Below the pieces are notes generated by a model. That model had not been told where the DNA came from, did no database searches, and worked only from the letters and a program-made list of their open reading frames with translations. The position numbers were made by a program, and so were the translations under genes. A stretch of 64,000 nucleotides of DNA. It comes from an uncultured Collinsella sp. Its GTDB lineage: Bacteria; Actinomycetota; Coriobacteriia; Coriobacteriales; Coriobacteriaceae. The stretch lies in the NCBI GenBank assembly GCA_900544875.1, contig UQWS01000002.1, positions 92,690 through 156,689 of the forward strand, read 5' to 3'. The stretch's first letter is position 1, and every line of letters begins with the position of its first letter. Positions 45,542 through 53,277 of this stretch are shown piece after piece.

Positions 45542-45961
45542 TCAATGCCCTCGATGCTTCTGCTTGCGCTTCAGCTTCCGCTGCTCGAAGCGCGCCTCCG
45601 CCTCATCCGCGCGACGCTGGCTTCTTGCGCGGGCCGATTCCCGTTTCATTGCCTCCCGCTGATTCGCGAGCGCCTGCTGCGCCTTGGTGCTCATCGCCGG
45701 CTGCCTGAGGGCTTTCGCCACCTCATGAGCGCGTCGCTTGGGGTTCTTCGCGGGCTTGCTCGCCTCGGTCGAATCGTGACCGAAGAACGAGAGCTTCGCC
45801 CATTTGTTGACAACGAATCGCAAGATCTCCTCATTGGACGGTTCTGCGCCGAAGACGATGCGGGCGGCGCCGTATCTGCCGTCCTCGGCATGCTCCGCCA
45901 GCCCGACCCAGAATTGGCCGTCATGATATACGGTCAGGGTGGATGACACGCTGATCTGCAT
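45542..45961 (-). CDS. yjdF: YjdF family protein (DUF2992)
   Basis: A 139-residue protein with the YjdF core at the N terminus (TLTVYHDGQFWVGLAE, ARIVFGAEPSNEEILRFV) and a very basic, Arg/Lys/Ala-rich tail (about 80-139) typical of the family. The function is unknown. In Firmicutes the gene is often preceded by the azaaromatic-sensing yjdF riboswitch. AAGGAGG lies before ATG 45961, which is chosen over an upstream start at 46006 that falls in the leader. It lies inside the guaA-bounded segment. Confidence 0.85.
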   Translation of the reverse strand: MQISVSSTLTVYHDGQFWVGLAEHAEDGRYGAARIVFGAEPSNEEILRFVVNKWAKLSFFGHDSTEASKPAKNPKRRAHEVAKALRQPAMSTKAQQALANQREAMKRESARARSQRRADEAEARFEQRKLKRKQKHRGH

Positions 45962-46093
45962 GGTTGGTTCCTCCTTTATGTAGATGACCATGCAGAGAAG
46001 GGACAACCAAGGAGGCAGGTTACTGATGCGGACTCCCGCACGCCACGACTACCCGACGGGGACTGTGTTTTCATCTCTGATGCCCGCATTGTA
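45962..46093 (-). promoter_or_regulatory. Candidate yjdF-type riboswitch leader with promoter
   Basis: A -10 TACAAT on the minus strand (46093-46088) gives a leader of about 120 bases. It contains the stem TGCGG-GAGT-CCGCA and a segment around CCTCCTTGG that can pair with CCAAGGAGG, near the ribosome-binding site. Position, length and gene fit the yjdF riboswitch. I could not compare it with the consensus. Confidence 0.45.
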
Positions 46094-46172
46094 GCACGCG
46101 TGAATGCGCCCGGCATCGCTGCTGACATGGCGCGACTGGGAATTGCTCCTCGATGCATCCCCGTGCAAATTG

Positions 46173-46258
46173 CCTCCTCGGTTTCGAAACTTTAAAAAAA
46201 TTCGAGTTTCGAAACCGAGGAGGACCGAATGATGGTTTGGGTAGACCGCAATACGTAG
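46173..46258 (+). pseudogene. AAA ATPase start, copy A: hairpin plus nine codons
   Basis: A perfect 19-bp hairpin (46173-46191/46205-46223, loop 13) with CGGTTTCGAAAC arms is followed by ATGATG at 46229 and the frame MMVWVDRNT before TAG 46256. The same hairpin and start (MMTWVDRNAH) occur at 49366 and 50485, followed by longer ATPase fragments. Here the gene is cut after nine codons. Confidence 0.75.
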
Positions 46259-46538
46259 GAAGTTTCGCCATCGTCTATGCTGAACACGAGGTCGTCTTCC
46301 TCCAATCCGATCAGGCTGACCGAGCAATCAGCACCTGGATCGACATCCCCTGCACATGAACCCGCTTATGCGTACAAACGAGGGCTACAAGGGCATGACC
46401 GCGCAGGAAGCGCTTGGGGTAGCGAAGGGGGCCGAGCATCGCCCTGCGCCGGCCTTGGCATCAGGTCCTCGCACTGGGCGGTAATCCGAGGATCGGGAGT
46501 AAGGATTTGCCCAGCATCGATAATGCTCAGCTATACCC
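46259..46538. other. 280 bp without a supported gene
   Basis: This follows the shortest ATPase remnant and precedes the convergent DUF3021 gene. Open frames here overlap on both strands and lack ribosome-binding sites. I see no hairpin terminator or repeat. Confidence 0.45.
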
Positions 46539-47018
46539 TTATTCCGTCTCCCTGCTCTTGCGGTATTCCGCGAGCCTGTCGTTCAATTCGCGGGTCTCGC
46601 GGCTCAGCTTGACGTTGAAAGCAAGAGTGAGGACCGCCAGGATGGCGAGATAGACGACCGTGAAGGTAACCCACGCCCCGGGGTTGTCCGCGGAAACCCA
46701 AGCAAAGACAAACGCCAATGCACAGAGGGCTGCGTAGAGGCAAACGCTGAACAGCACCAGGCGCGCGGGATACGCCATCCGTCTGATCACCGCAGGCGTG
46801 AAGAACACGAACTGCAGCGCGGGGACGATGACGCACGCGGCGAGAATCGACCAGCAATAGTTAATGCCCTGTTTGGCGGTGTCATCAGCGAAACAAGTCC
46901 CTAATGCCAAGAAGGCTATCATGGCAACAGTGAAGCCGATACAGGTGCTTTTCACGAGTTGTCCGAGGTTTTCCACGGGCGTCTTTTTATCGGTGTCGAT
47001 AATGTCCCTGTTAATCAT
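46539..47018 (-). CDS. DUF3021-type membrane protein, partner of the LytTR regulator
   Basis: A 159-residue protein with four predicted membrane helices (about 25-45, 55-75, 88-108, 118-138) and a charged C-terminal tail (RETRELNDRLAEYRKSRETE). The arrangement and the adjacent LytTR gene fit the DUF3021/LytTR pair, in which the membrane protein is thought to hold or modulate the transcription factor. The start ATG 47018 has a GGAAGGGAG site. It lies 25 bp after the LytTR gene on the same strand. Confidence 0.8.
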   Translation of the reverse strand: MINRDIIDTDKKTPVENLGQLVKSTCIGFTVAMIAFLALGTCFADDTAKQGINYCWSILAACVIVPALQFVFFTPAVIRRMAYPARLVLFSVCLYAALCALAFVFAWVSADNPGAWVTFTVVYLAILAVLTLAFNVKLSRETRELNDRLAEYRKSRETE

Positions 47019-47043
47019 TTCAGTCTCCCTTCCTTTGTTTCGA

Positions 47044-47484
47044 CTACTTCAGGCCGAGCTTCGATTTGACGTCGGGCGCATACTGGCGCGAGATAACGAC
47101 CTGCTCACCGTTTTCCAAGGTGGCGATGATCCTGCCGTTGACGTCGGGCTTGAGGGCGGTGATTGCGCGGAAGTTGACGATGCAACCTTTCGCGATGCGC
47201 AGGAAGTCGCAGTCCGCCAGGCGCTCCTCCATCTCGTAAAGGCGTAGCCCCGTCTCGAGAACCGTGTCGGCCGTATAAATGAACGTGTGCTTGTCGACCG
47301 ACTCGATGAACAGGACGTCTTCTGCGCTCAGCACGCGCGTGCAGCCGTTGGCCGTGCCCGTCACCTTCCTGTCAAGCATGCACAGCCGAGCCGCTATATC
47401 AAGCACGCGGCGATCGGCCCTTACGCAGACGATTGTGACTTCTATATCTTGAGCCGCTTCTCGCTCTTCGATTGTGATCTTCAT
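47044..47484 (-). CDS. LytTR-domain transcriptional regulator
   Basis: A 146-residue regulator without a receiver domain. The N-terminal 40 residues are variable. The LytTR DNA-binding domain (about 50-146) has EDVLFIESVDKHTFIYT, LRLYEMEERLADCDFLRIAKG and VISRQYAPDVKSKLGLK. It is the first gene of a two-gene unit with DUF3021, common in gut Firmicutes, where it often controls its own operon. No direct-repeat operator of the LytTR type was identified by eye upstream. Confidence 0.88.
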   Translation of the reverse strand: MKITIEEREAAQDIEVTIVCVRADRRVLDIAARLCMLDRKVTGTANGCTRVLSAEDVLFIESVDKHTFIYTADTVLETGLRLYEMEERLADCDFLRIAKGCIVNFRAITALKPDVNGRIIATLENGEQVVISRQYAPDVKSKLGLK

Positions 47485-48480
47485 GCGTCCTCCCTTCGGA
47501 TTGCTTTCATGCTAGCTGACGAAGATAGCTGAACCTTCGGCGTTTAACCAAGCTGCGCTGTCGAGGAACCAAGATGCAGACTGGGCGAGCTGAACAGCAA
47601 GAGAGACCGCAGTCACGCACCCTCAGATCGAGCCCGAAACAGCAATCCTTGCCGCTCATGAACACCGGTACGTGAAACGCTATGCTCAAGAGCACTTAGC
47701 TCGAAGAACCCCCTCGCATGCAGCTATCGAATCCGGGATGCTGTCCGTTTGGCCGTGCACGACGACGAGCGTACAATGGGTGGATACCAACAAGAACCTG
47801 CCCTCCATGCCAACTCAGCCACCTGACGTGATGGGCGATCCGATTGCTCTTCTGGATTGCCTTGAGAAGAACGCTGACGGAATCACCGAGCAGGATTCCA
47901 AGGGGACTGCATTTCTTCATGTTGTCCCTATCGGCAAACCCTGCCCCCAGTTGGAAGCCATCTTAGGCATATCAGCCTTGGAGACGATGTTGTGACTCAT
48001 ATTAGCCTGTCTTCGCTCGACGGAGTCGGCGTTTACGCTAGCGCCGAGTTCGGGAGCACATTGAGGTCATTCGCATTTCCCCATGCATTTGAAAGTGGAA
48101 CCGTTGAACTCTTGGGTGAATAAGCCGCCTGCGACGATTCTTTCGGTCATCGCTCTTGCACATCCCTTCTGATCTGCGGGAACGTAAGACGGTAAAGCCG
48201 CTGGCTACGATTCGCTTCGCTAAGCAAGCGCCAAAGAGGAGAATCAGCCGTTTCAGTGTCCATTTCGGACGGTTCCGAGCCCCAAAACTCGCCCGTTTTT
48301 TGTCCCCGGGATAAAAACGAAACTGCGAGCTTGCGGTTTCGAAATAGTTTGCGAATTTGTCCCAGGGTTTGTCCCAAACGCGTACGCGAGGACACACGGA
48401 GGGATTCGGCGGCAAGGTGGACAAAACCGACAACCAAACTAGACCCAATTGGAAGGGCGCCGCGACAAACGATCGTGAAA
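47485..48480. other. About 1 kb without a supported gene
   Basis: Several short open frames exist, including rightward 47672-47995 and leftward 48147-48437. None has a ribosome-binding site, recognisable family or matching codon bias. The rightward one has protein-like composition (PTQPPDVMGDPIALLDCLE) and could be a degraded gene fragment. The segment ends at the second attachment-like site. Confidence 0.45.
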
Positions 48481-48503
48481 GAGTGGGAATAGAACAGACG
48501 TTC
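48481..48503 (+). other. Second attachment-like site (copy of the guaA 3' end)
   Basis: GAGTGGGAATAGAACA and the following GACGTTC match 21 of 23 bases at the end of guaA, including a frame that again reads EWE then stop. GAAC-AGAC-GTTC forms the inner inverted repeat. With the copy at 45438-45460 it brackets about 3 kb of accessory DNA. Confidence 0.6.
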
Positions 48504-48519
48504 GATTCTGTGTTATAAT
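48492..48519 (+). promoter_or_regulatory. Promoter overlapping the GAAC-N4-GTTC palindrome, plus downstream hairpin
   Basis: TATAAT at 48514-48519 is a perfect -10, and the palindrome at 48492-48503 covers the -35 position. A hairpin with AATGGGCG/CGCCCATT arms follows (48527-48560). The promoter probably drives the GyrI-like gene at 48614. The palindrome also matches the Gram-positive SOS-box pattern GAAC-N4-GTTC, so LexA control is a second reading. Confidence 0.5.
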
Positions 48520-48613
48520 GACTGCCAATGGGCGCGGTTTCCTTCGAAGCCCCGCCCATTGCTATATTTGAACTGATATCGGCGAAAACCTAAGCCCATG
48601 GAGGGCTGTTGCG

Positions 48614-49249
48614 ATGACATACGATTTCAAGAAGGAGTTCAGAGGGCTCTACAAGCCGTCGGGCAAGCCGAATGTCGTAACCGTTCCGCCTATGAGCTAC
48701 GTGGCCGTGCGGGGCAAGGGCGATCCCAATGCCGAGGGCGGCGAGTACCAGAACGCGTTGCCGCTGCTCTACGGCGTCGCATATGCCATCAAGATGTCGA
48801 AGAAGGGTCCGAGGGAAATCGAGGGCTATTTCGACTTCGTCGTGCCGCCGCTCGAGGGCTTCTGGTGGCAAGACCGCGCCGATGACGAGATCGATTATGC
48901 GCGGAAGGACGACTTCAGCTTCATCTCATGCATCCGCCTGCCCGACTTCGTCACTCGCGAAGACTTCGACTGGGCCGTTTCGGAAGCCGCCGCCAAAAAG
49001 AAGCTGGACTTCTCGGCGGTTGAGCTGCTGAGGGTCGACGAGGGCCTTTGCGTTCAATGCATGCACACCGGGCCCTACGACGGCGAGCCGGCGACCATAG
49101 ACGCCATGCGCGCATTCGCGGCGGAGCAGGGCTACGCCCCCGACTTCTCCGAATCCCGCCTCCATCACGAGATCTACCTCTCCGACCCGCGCAAGTGCGC
49201 GCCGGAGAAGCTCAAGACCGTGATCCGCCATCCCATCAAGGCGATGTAG
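48614..49249 (+). CDS. GyrI-like small-molecule-binding protein
   Basis: A 211-residue stand-alone GyrI-like/SHS2 domain protein. It has MTYDFKKEFRGLYKPSGKP at the N terminus, the family's VTVPPMSYVAVRGKGDPN, LLYGVAYAIKM, and ALCVQ-like ending with LCVQCMHTGPYDGEP and IYLSDPRKCAPEKLKTVIRHP. Members bind or hydrolyse small hydrophobic compounds and may protect against them. ATG 48614 lies after GGAGGG. It is a single gene under its own promoter. Confidence 0.88.
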   Translation: MTYDFKKEFRGLYKPSGKPNVVTVPPMSYVAVRGKGDPNAEGGEYQNALPLLYGVAYAIKMSKKGPREIEGYFDFVVPPLEGFWWQDRADDEIDYARKDDFSFISCIRLPDFVTREDFDWAVSEAAAKKKLDFSAVELLRVDEGLCVQCMHTGPYDGEPATIDAMRAFAAEQGYAPDFSESRLHHEIYLSDPRKCAPEKLKTVIRHPIKAM

Positions 49250-49365
49250 CGAAACAAGCGGCGCCGCGCGCTCCGGCTTTTGGGGTTTAGCAATTGCCGG
49301 TCCATGTTAATCGGGCAGGCTGCCCAGCCTCCCGGCGAAAACTTGCGCGGACCGTGGGCATATTG

Positions 49366-49679
49366 CCTTCTCGGTTTCGAAACTTTCAAATAATTAGAGT
49401 TTCGAAACCGAGAAGGAGCGAATGATGACTTGGGTAGACCGCAATGCACACATGGAGCGGCTTTGGGCACTCGAAGGCACCCGAAACATCAAAGTGATCA
49501 CGGGGATGCGCCGCTCCGGCAAGTCCGAGCTTATGAAGGCGTTCTCCGCCCCTGTTGCCCAAAAGGATCCGTCCGCCAACAACATCTACATCGACCTGTT
49601 GGATCTCGACAACGAGCCGTTGCTCGAGTACCACGGTAAGCGCCATAACTGCCGCGTAGGGTACCCGAACACTTCCTAG
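49366..49679 (+). pseudogene. AAA ATPase (DUF4143-type) 5' fragment, copy B with hairpin leader
   Basis: A perfect 19-bp hairpin (49366-49384/49398-49416) ends inside the ribosome-binding site GAAGGAG. ATGATG 49422 begins a frame of 85 codons: MMTWVDRNAHMERLW, Walker A GMRRSGKSE near residue 30, and IYIDLLDLDNEPLLEYH. After that the sequence no longer resembles the family and stops at 49679. A full member has about 400 residues with a second half typical of DUF4143, so most of the gene is missing. Confidence 0.82.
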
Positions 49680-49797
49680 GAGGTCTCCTGGAGGAGTCCT
49701 AGGAGAGCTTCGGTTTCTAAGCGTGGTGATGGCGCAATCGCCATATGAGCAGGCACGGGTGATTGATGCTGGCGACGATATGCAGACCCGCAGGAAT

Positions 49798-50106
49798 CTA
49801 CGCCCGGCGCTTCCTCGGCTCGGGCAGCTCCTGAAGCATGCCCTCCACGATGGTGCGCACGGCGGCTTTGTCCTCCACGTCCACGAGCAGCATCTCCGCA
49901 GCGCCCTCGTAGGGCACGGCGGGCACCGAGAGCAGCGCGCGCGAGGACTCCGCGCTCTTCACCAGAAAGCGGTCGTCGTAGACGCTGCCGAAGAGCTTGC
50001 CCGACGCATAGAGCAGATACTCGCCCATCATCTTCCGATGCGAGACCTCCGGCACGTCGGCCAGCAGGTCGAGGACGTATTCCAGGTATTCTGCGCTTGA
50101 CGCCAT
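49798..50106 (-). CDS. TfoX N-terminal domain protein
   Basis: A 102-residue protein matching the TfoX/Sxy N-terminal domain: YLEYVLDLLADVPEVSHRKMMGEYLLYASGKLFGSVYDDRFLVK. TfoX regulates competence in some proteobacteria. Stand-alone N-terminal domain proteins like this are widespread, and their role is unknown. ATG 50106 follows a GAGGGG site. It stands between two ATPase fragments and reads leftward. Confidence 0.88.
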   Translation of the reverse strand: MASSAEYLEYVLDLLADVPEVSHRKMMGEYLLYASGKLFGSVYDDRFLVKSAESSRALLSVPAVPYEGAAEMLLVDVEDKAAVRTIVEGMLQELPEPRKRRA

Positions 50107-50230
50107 GCGATGCCCCTCCCTTAATTGACCCAGGCATCACCCGTCTCCTATAGCGAGTGAATATAAAAATAGGGCAGAGTCGCTTGCGCAAGTCCGCCCC
50201 TAAAACCGTGAAGGTTTTGCTATCTGCAGG

Positions 50231-50455
50231 CTATTCTACCAACCCGAGCGATTCTGTCGACCCGCGAAGGAACTCGAGCGCGGAGCGAGCTGCGGCGTCG
50301 GGCCCCTTGTCGGGCAGCGCCTCGGTTTCGCCGTCGGCCCTGGCGAACATCTCGGCGAGCTCGGATGCGGCGCGCGACCGCGAGGAGCCCTCGGGTACCA
50401 AGCCGGAGTGCGCCACGAGCACGGTCGCGACCTCCTGCATGGCCGTATTCCCCAT
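50231..50455 (-). CDS. Short hypothetical protein, probably a truncated gene
   Basis: A 74-residue frame beginning MGNTAMQEVATVLVAHSG and ending LEFLRGSTESLGLVE. Composition is protein-like, but I recognise no family. No ribosome-binding site precedes the ATG, and the sequence immediately upstream is the start of ATPase repeat copy C. This may be the 3' end of a gene cut by that repeat. Confidence 0.4.
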   Translation of the reverse strand: MGNTAMQEVATVLVAHSGLVPEGSSRSRAASELAEMFARADGETEALPDKGPDAAARSALEFLRGSTESLGLVE

Positions 50456-50484
50456 CCACTCTTGCGCGGACCGAGGGCATATTG

Positions 50485-50705
50485 CCTCCTCGGTTTCGAA
50501 ACTTTCAAATAATTAGAGTTTCGAAACCGAGAAGGAGCGAATGATGACTTGGGTAGACCGCAATGCACACATGGAGCGGCTTTGGGCGCTCGAGGGCACC
50601 CGGGACATCAAGGTGATCACGGGGATGCGCCGCTCCGGCAAGTCCGAGCTCATGAAGGCGTTCTCGCCCTCTGTTGCTCGGAAGTTGCCGTGCCCTTTGA
50701 GATAG
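50485..50705 (+). pseudogene. AAA ATPase 5' fragment, copy C with hairpin leader
   Basis: The hairpin (50485-50503/50517-50535, one wobble pair) and ATGATG 50541 repeat copy B almost exactly, including about 26 bp upstream (TTGCGCGGACCGAGGGCATA). The frame keeps Walker A GMRRSGKSE and FSPSVAR. At about 50690 it changes abruptly to lower-GC sequence and stops at 50705. The matching 3' end of such a gene lies at 55886-56113, beyond the foreign block. Confidence 0.82.
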
Positions 50706-50861
50706 AGGCTAAAACTCAAAGCCCTGAGTTTAGCTTTGTACGAGAGCGATAACAAAACCGCTAGCGATCGTGGTGGGTAAATGCAATGATATCAGCCGGG
50801 CCTGTCTTCCTGATTCATGCCCTTGTTAAGTCGGCAGATAACTACTAACGAGGAGGAGCCT

Positions 50862-51320
50862 ATGATTGGGCAAATCTATCATGTCGGATTGACCGTCAGC
50901 GACTTGGACCGTTCCGTGGCGTTTTATCGGGATGTGCTGGGCCTTCGGTATCAGGGGGAGATCCTGATGGAAGGAAAAGAGACGGAGGCAATATTCCAGC
51001 GGGAAAGCTGCAAGGCCCGGGTTGCTTATCTGAACGGCTCGGATCAGCTGCATATGCCGCCGGTGGAGCTCATCCAGTTCGTGAATGATGATGTCCAGCG
51101 CATCCCCATGGACCTCTTCACCACCTCCATTTCGGAGCTTTGCTTCTATACGGAGGATGCCGACAGGGCCTATCAAAAACTGGTGGAGCAGGGTGTGGAG
51201 TGCTTTTCCTCTCCCCAGGAATTTGATTTTAGGCAGGAGGGCTTTGGCCGGAGCAAGGCCTTCTACCTCCGGGACCCAGATGGAATCATATTGGAGATCA
51301 TGCAGCCGCTGGAGAACTGA
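50862..51320 (+). CDS. VOC (glyoxalase/bleomycin resistance) family protein
   Basis: A 152-residue protein with two beta-alpha-beta-beta-beta units. Metal-ligand candidates are His in IYHVGLTVSDLDRSVAFY and Glu in the C-terminal DPDGIILEIMQ; the second half has ISELCFYTEDADRAYQKL. It could be a lyase, dioxygenase or binding protein. GAGGAGGAG precedes ATG 50862. Base composition and codon use (more AT, CGG/GGG arginine/glycine) are visibly different from the left part of the window, as expected for a recently acquired gene. Confidence 0.88.
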   Translation: MIGQIYHVGLTVSDLDRSVAFYRDVLGLRYQGEILMEGKETEAIFQRESCKARVAYLNGSDQLHMPPVELIQFVNDDVQRIPMDLFTTSISELCFYTEDADRAYQKLVEQGVECFSSPQEFDFRQEGFGRSKAFYLRDPDGIILEIMQPLEN

Positions 51321-51510
51321 TCTTCTGTTCTGGCGCGGATCGCGTCCTGTGTCGGGATGCGATCCGCGCGATTGATGCCGTGCCGGATGTGCCTATCCGT
51401 CCGGTCGGGAAGACAACATAGATATGCTTCCTATTTGGACTTTTGATATGCGCATAGCCCATGGTGGGCGTTCTGTCGGCGATGGTGGTGATGATGGTTA
51501 GTCGCTCGGT

Positions 51511-52290
51511 TTATCCCAGCGCCACGTCCAGCGCCATCATGATGCCGAAGCCCATAGCAAAGGCAAGCGTGCCAAGGTTGGAATGCTTGCCTTGGGACAT
51601 TTCCGGAATCAGCTCCTCCACTACCACATAAAGCATTGCACCTGCGGCAAAGCTCAGCAAATACGGGAGGGCCGGGACGATTAGCCCTGCGCCAAGAATG
51701 GTCAGCACAGCCCCGATTGGCTCTACGATGCCGGAAAGCACACCGCCAACAAACGCCCGTCTCTTGCTCTCGCCCTCTGCCCGGAGCGGCATGGAGATGA
51801 TGGCCCCCTCCGGAAAGTTTTGAATGGCGATGCCAATTGACAGCGCCAGAGCGCCAGTTGCCGTGATTTGCGCGCTGCCAGAGAGGACCCCCGCGTAGAC
51901 GACCCCTACGGCCATTCCCTCCGGGATGTTGTGAAGCGTCACAGCCAGCACCATCATGGTCGTTTTTTTGAGCTGACTTTTCGGCCCCTCTGCCTGGTTG
52001 CTTTTAGCATGGAGGTGGGGAATCAGGTGATCCAGTCCCAGCAGGAACAGAATGCCGATCCAAAATCCGACAAACGCCGGAACAAACGAGAGCTTTCCCA
52101 TCCATGCAGCCTGTTCCATCGCAGGAATCAGCAGACTCCACACAGAGGCTGCCACCATTACGCCGGCGGCAAAACCGGTCAAAATGCGCTGCAGGATGTC
52201 GCTGAGTTGTCTGCGCATAAAGAATACGCAGGCCGCGCCCAGCGCTGTACCGAGAAAGGGGATCAGGATGCCGTAAACGGTTTGGCTCAT
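51511..52290 (-). CDS. ZIP family metal transporter
   Basis: A 259-residue, eight-helix ZIP permease importing Zn2+ or related divalent metals. Helices 4 and 5 carry the metal path HNIPEGMAVG (TLHNIPEGMA) and QNFPEGAIIS, and a His-containing loop (DHLIPHLHAKS) follows helix 3. ATG 52290 gives the usual N terminus MSQTVYGILIPFLG. An ATG at 52311 overlaps the upstream stop (ATGA) and is an alternative. Codon use is of the foreign block type. It ends the leftward operon of this block. Confidence 0.92.
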   Translation of the reverse strand: MSQTVYGILIPFLGTALGAACVFFMRRQLSDILQRILTGFAAGVMVAASVWSLLIPAMEQAAWMGKLSFVPAFVGFWIGILFLLGLDHLIPHLHAKSNQAEGPKSQLKKTTMMVLAVTLHNIPEGMAVGVVYAGVLSGSAQITATGALALSIGIAIQNFPEGAIISMPLRAEGESKRRAFVGGVLSGIVEPIGAVLTILGAGLIVPALPYLLSFAAGAMLYVVVEELIPEMSQGKHSNLGTLAFAMGFGIMMALDVALG

Positions 52291-52307
52291 GAAGTTGGTC
52301 GCCTTTC

Positions 52308-52943
52308 TCATATCCGCTTCTTTTTGTACCCGCAGTCGCAGTAGGGCCCGCCGGAGGCCAGGGTATACTCGCGCACAAAATCCGTCACGCCGCCCGCTTC
52401 GCTCATGGTGTAGTCCAAATGGCACATGGCGGGTGTCAGGTCATAAAGTCCCAGCTCTTTCATCAGTGTGCAGATGCCGCACTTTGTAAAGCGCCCCTCA
52501 TAGCCGCTGCCGTCCGGGTACTCGATGAAGTCCATATTCCACGAATACGGGTTGCGGTCGGCGGCTTTCAGAGTGGCAGCGGCCTTCATTCCGGCAATAT
52601 CCTTGGGCGTGAACTTCGACTTGCCACTTTGGCGGCAGAACCATTTCATCAGCAGCGTCATCTGAGCTTTCTCATAGTAGTCGGTAAGGCTTTCCACATC
52701 GGGACGGCGTGGCATGGAGAGGACAAACGCCCCCAGCATGGCGCAGCCAATGATGTTCATGCTGAACCGATCGCCTTTTTCAAATTCGGGCAGCTTTGCG
52801 ATGATCTCACGGTACTTCGGCTTGGCCTTTTCCGTGATCTTACGTGCGGTGTCCGGGTCGTAGCCCAGCACCGCCGTCAGCTGCGCTTGAAAGGACTTCG
52901 CAAAGACCGCCCACATGGCCATGGGCATTCCCATCCAACGCAT
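52308..52943 (-). CDS. L-2-amino-thiazoline-4-carboxylic acid hydrolase family protein
   Basis: A 211-residue protein of the ATC hydrolase family, named after an enzyme of cysteine formation in Pseudomonas. The C-terminal half has Cys-rich conserved stretches (FTKCGICTLMKELGLYDLTP, MCHLDYTMSEAGG, GGPYCDCGY). The real substrate in gut Firmicutes is unknown. It ends four bases into the following ZIP reading frame and starts 2 bp after the preceding fragment, so it is part of a compact leftward operon. Confidence 0.88.
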   Translation of the reverse strand: MRWMGMPMAMWAVFAKSFQAQLTAVLGYDPDTARKITEKAKPKYREIIAKLPEFEKGDRFSMNIIGCAMLGAFVLSMPRRPDVESLTDYYEKAQMTLLMKWFCRQSGKSKFTPKDIAGMKAAATLKAADRNPYSWNMDFIEYPDGSGYEGRFTKCGICTLMKELGLYDLTPAMCHLDYTMSEAGGVTDFVREYTLASGGPYCDCGYKKKRI

Positions 52944-52944
52944 C

Positions 52945-53277
52945 TCACTTCGCTCCTTTCCATTCTGCCAGAGTCCGGTTCATCCGCTTCTCAATGTCTT
53001 TCCGGGTTTGGCTGCACTCCTTGGAATATTTTTTTGCCGCCTGAAACGCCAGCTTTACAAACAGGCCGGAGCCAACCGGCAGCATGATTTTCAGCATTCC
53101 CTCAGGGAAAACGAAATGGGTGCCGTGAGCATAAAGCCATTTTGCAGCCGAGCGGGCAAGCCGATCCTCCGGATCATCCCCGATCATGGCGACCACCGCG
53201 CAGCTCGAATCATCGGCGCACGTCCAATACGCGCCGTAGAAGCCGGAGGTCTCCACATCAAAGTGCAGGGGCTTCAT
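52945..53277 (-). pseudogene. Acyl-CoA thioesterase/BAAT-like hydrolase with internal in-frame deletion
   Basis: A 110-residue product. Residues 1-48 (MKPLHFDVETSGFYGAYWTC...) match the N terminus of BAAT-like alpha/beta hydrolases of about 300 residues. From about residue 49 it reads YAHGTHFVFPEGMLKIMLP, which is the C-terminal end with the catalytic His. The middle, about 200 residues with the nucleophile Ser and the Asp, is missing, yet the frame is intact. It still overlaps its neighbour by ATGA. The alignment is from memory of the family. Confidence 0.65.

Noticed and set aside
47672..47995. 107-codon gene in the LytTR-attachment gap
   Set aside because: No ribosome-binding site or recognised family; kept only as a possible remnant in the gap description.
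48492..48503. SOS (LexA) box GAAC-N4-GTTC at 45449 and 48492
   Set aside because: Not adopted as the main reading because both copies belong to the same 23-bp guaA-derived repeat, which better fits a recombinase core. LexA binding remains a possible second role.
48038..48559. 173-codon leftward frame over the second attachment-like site
   Set aside because: It runs through the promoter and hairpin of the GyrI-like gene and has no start site or conserved motif.
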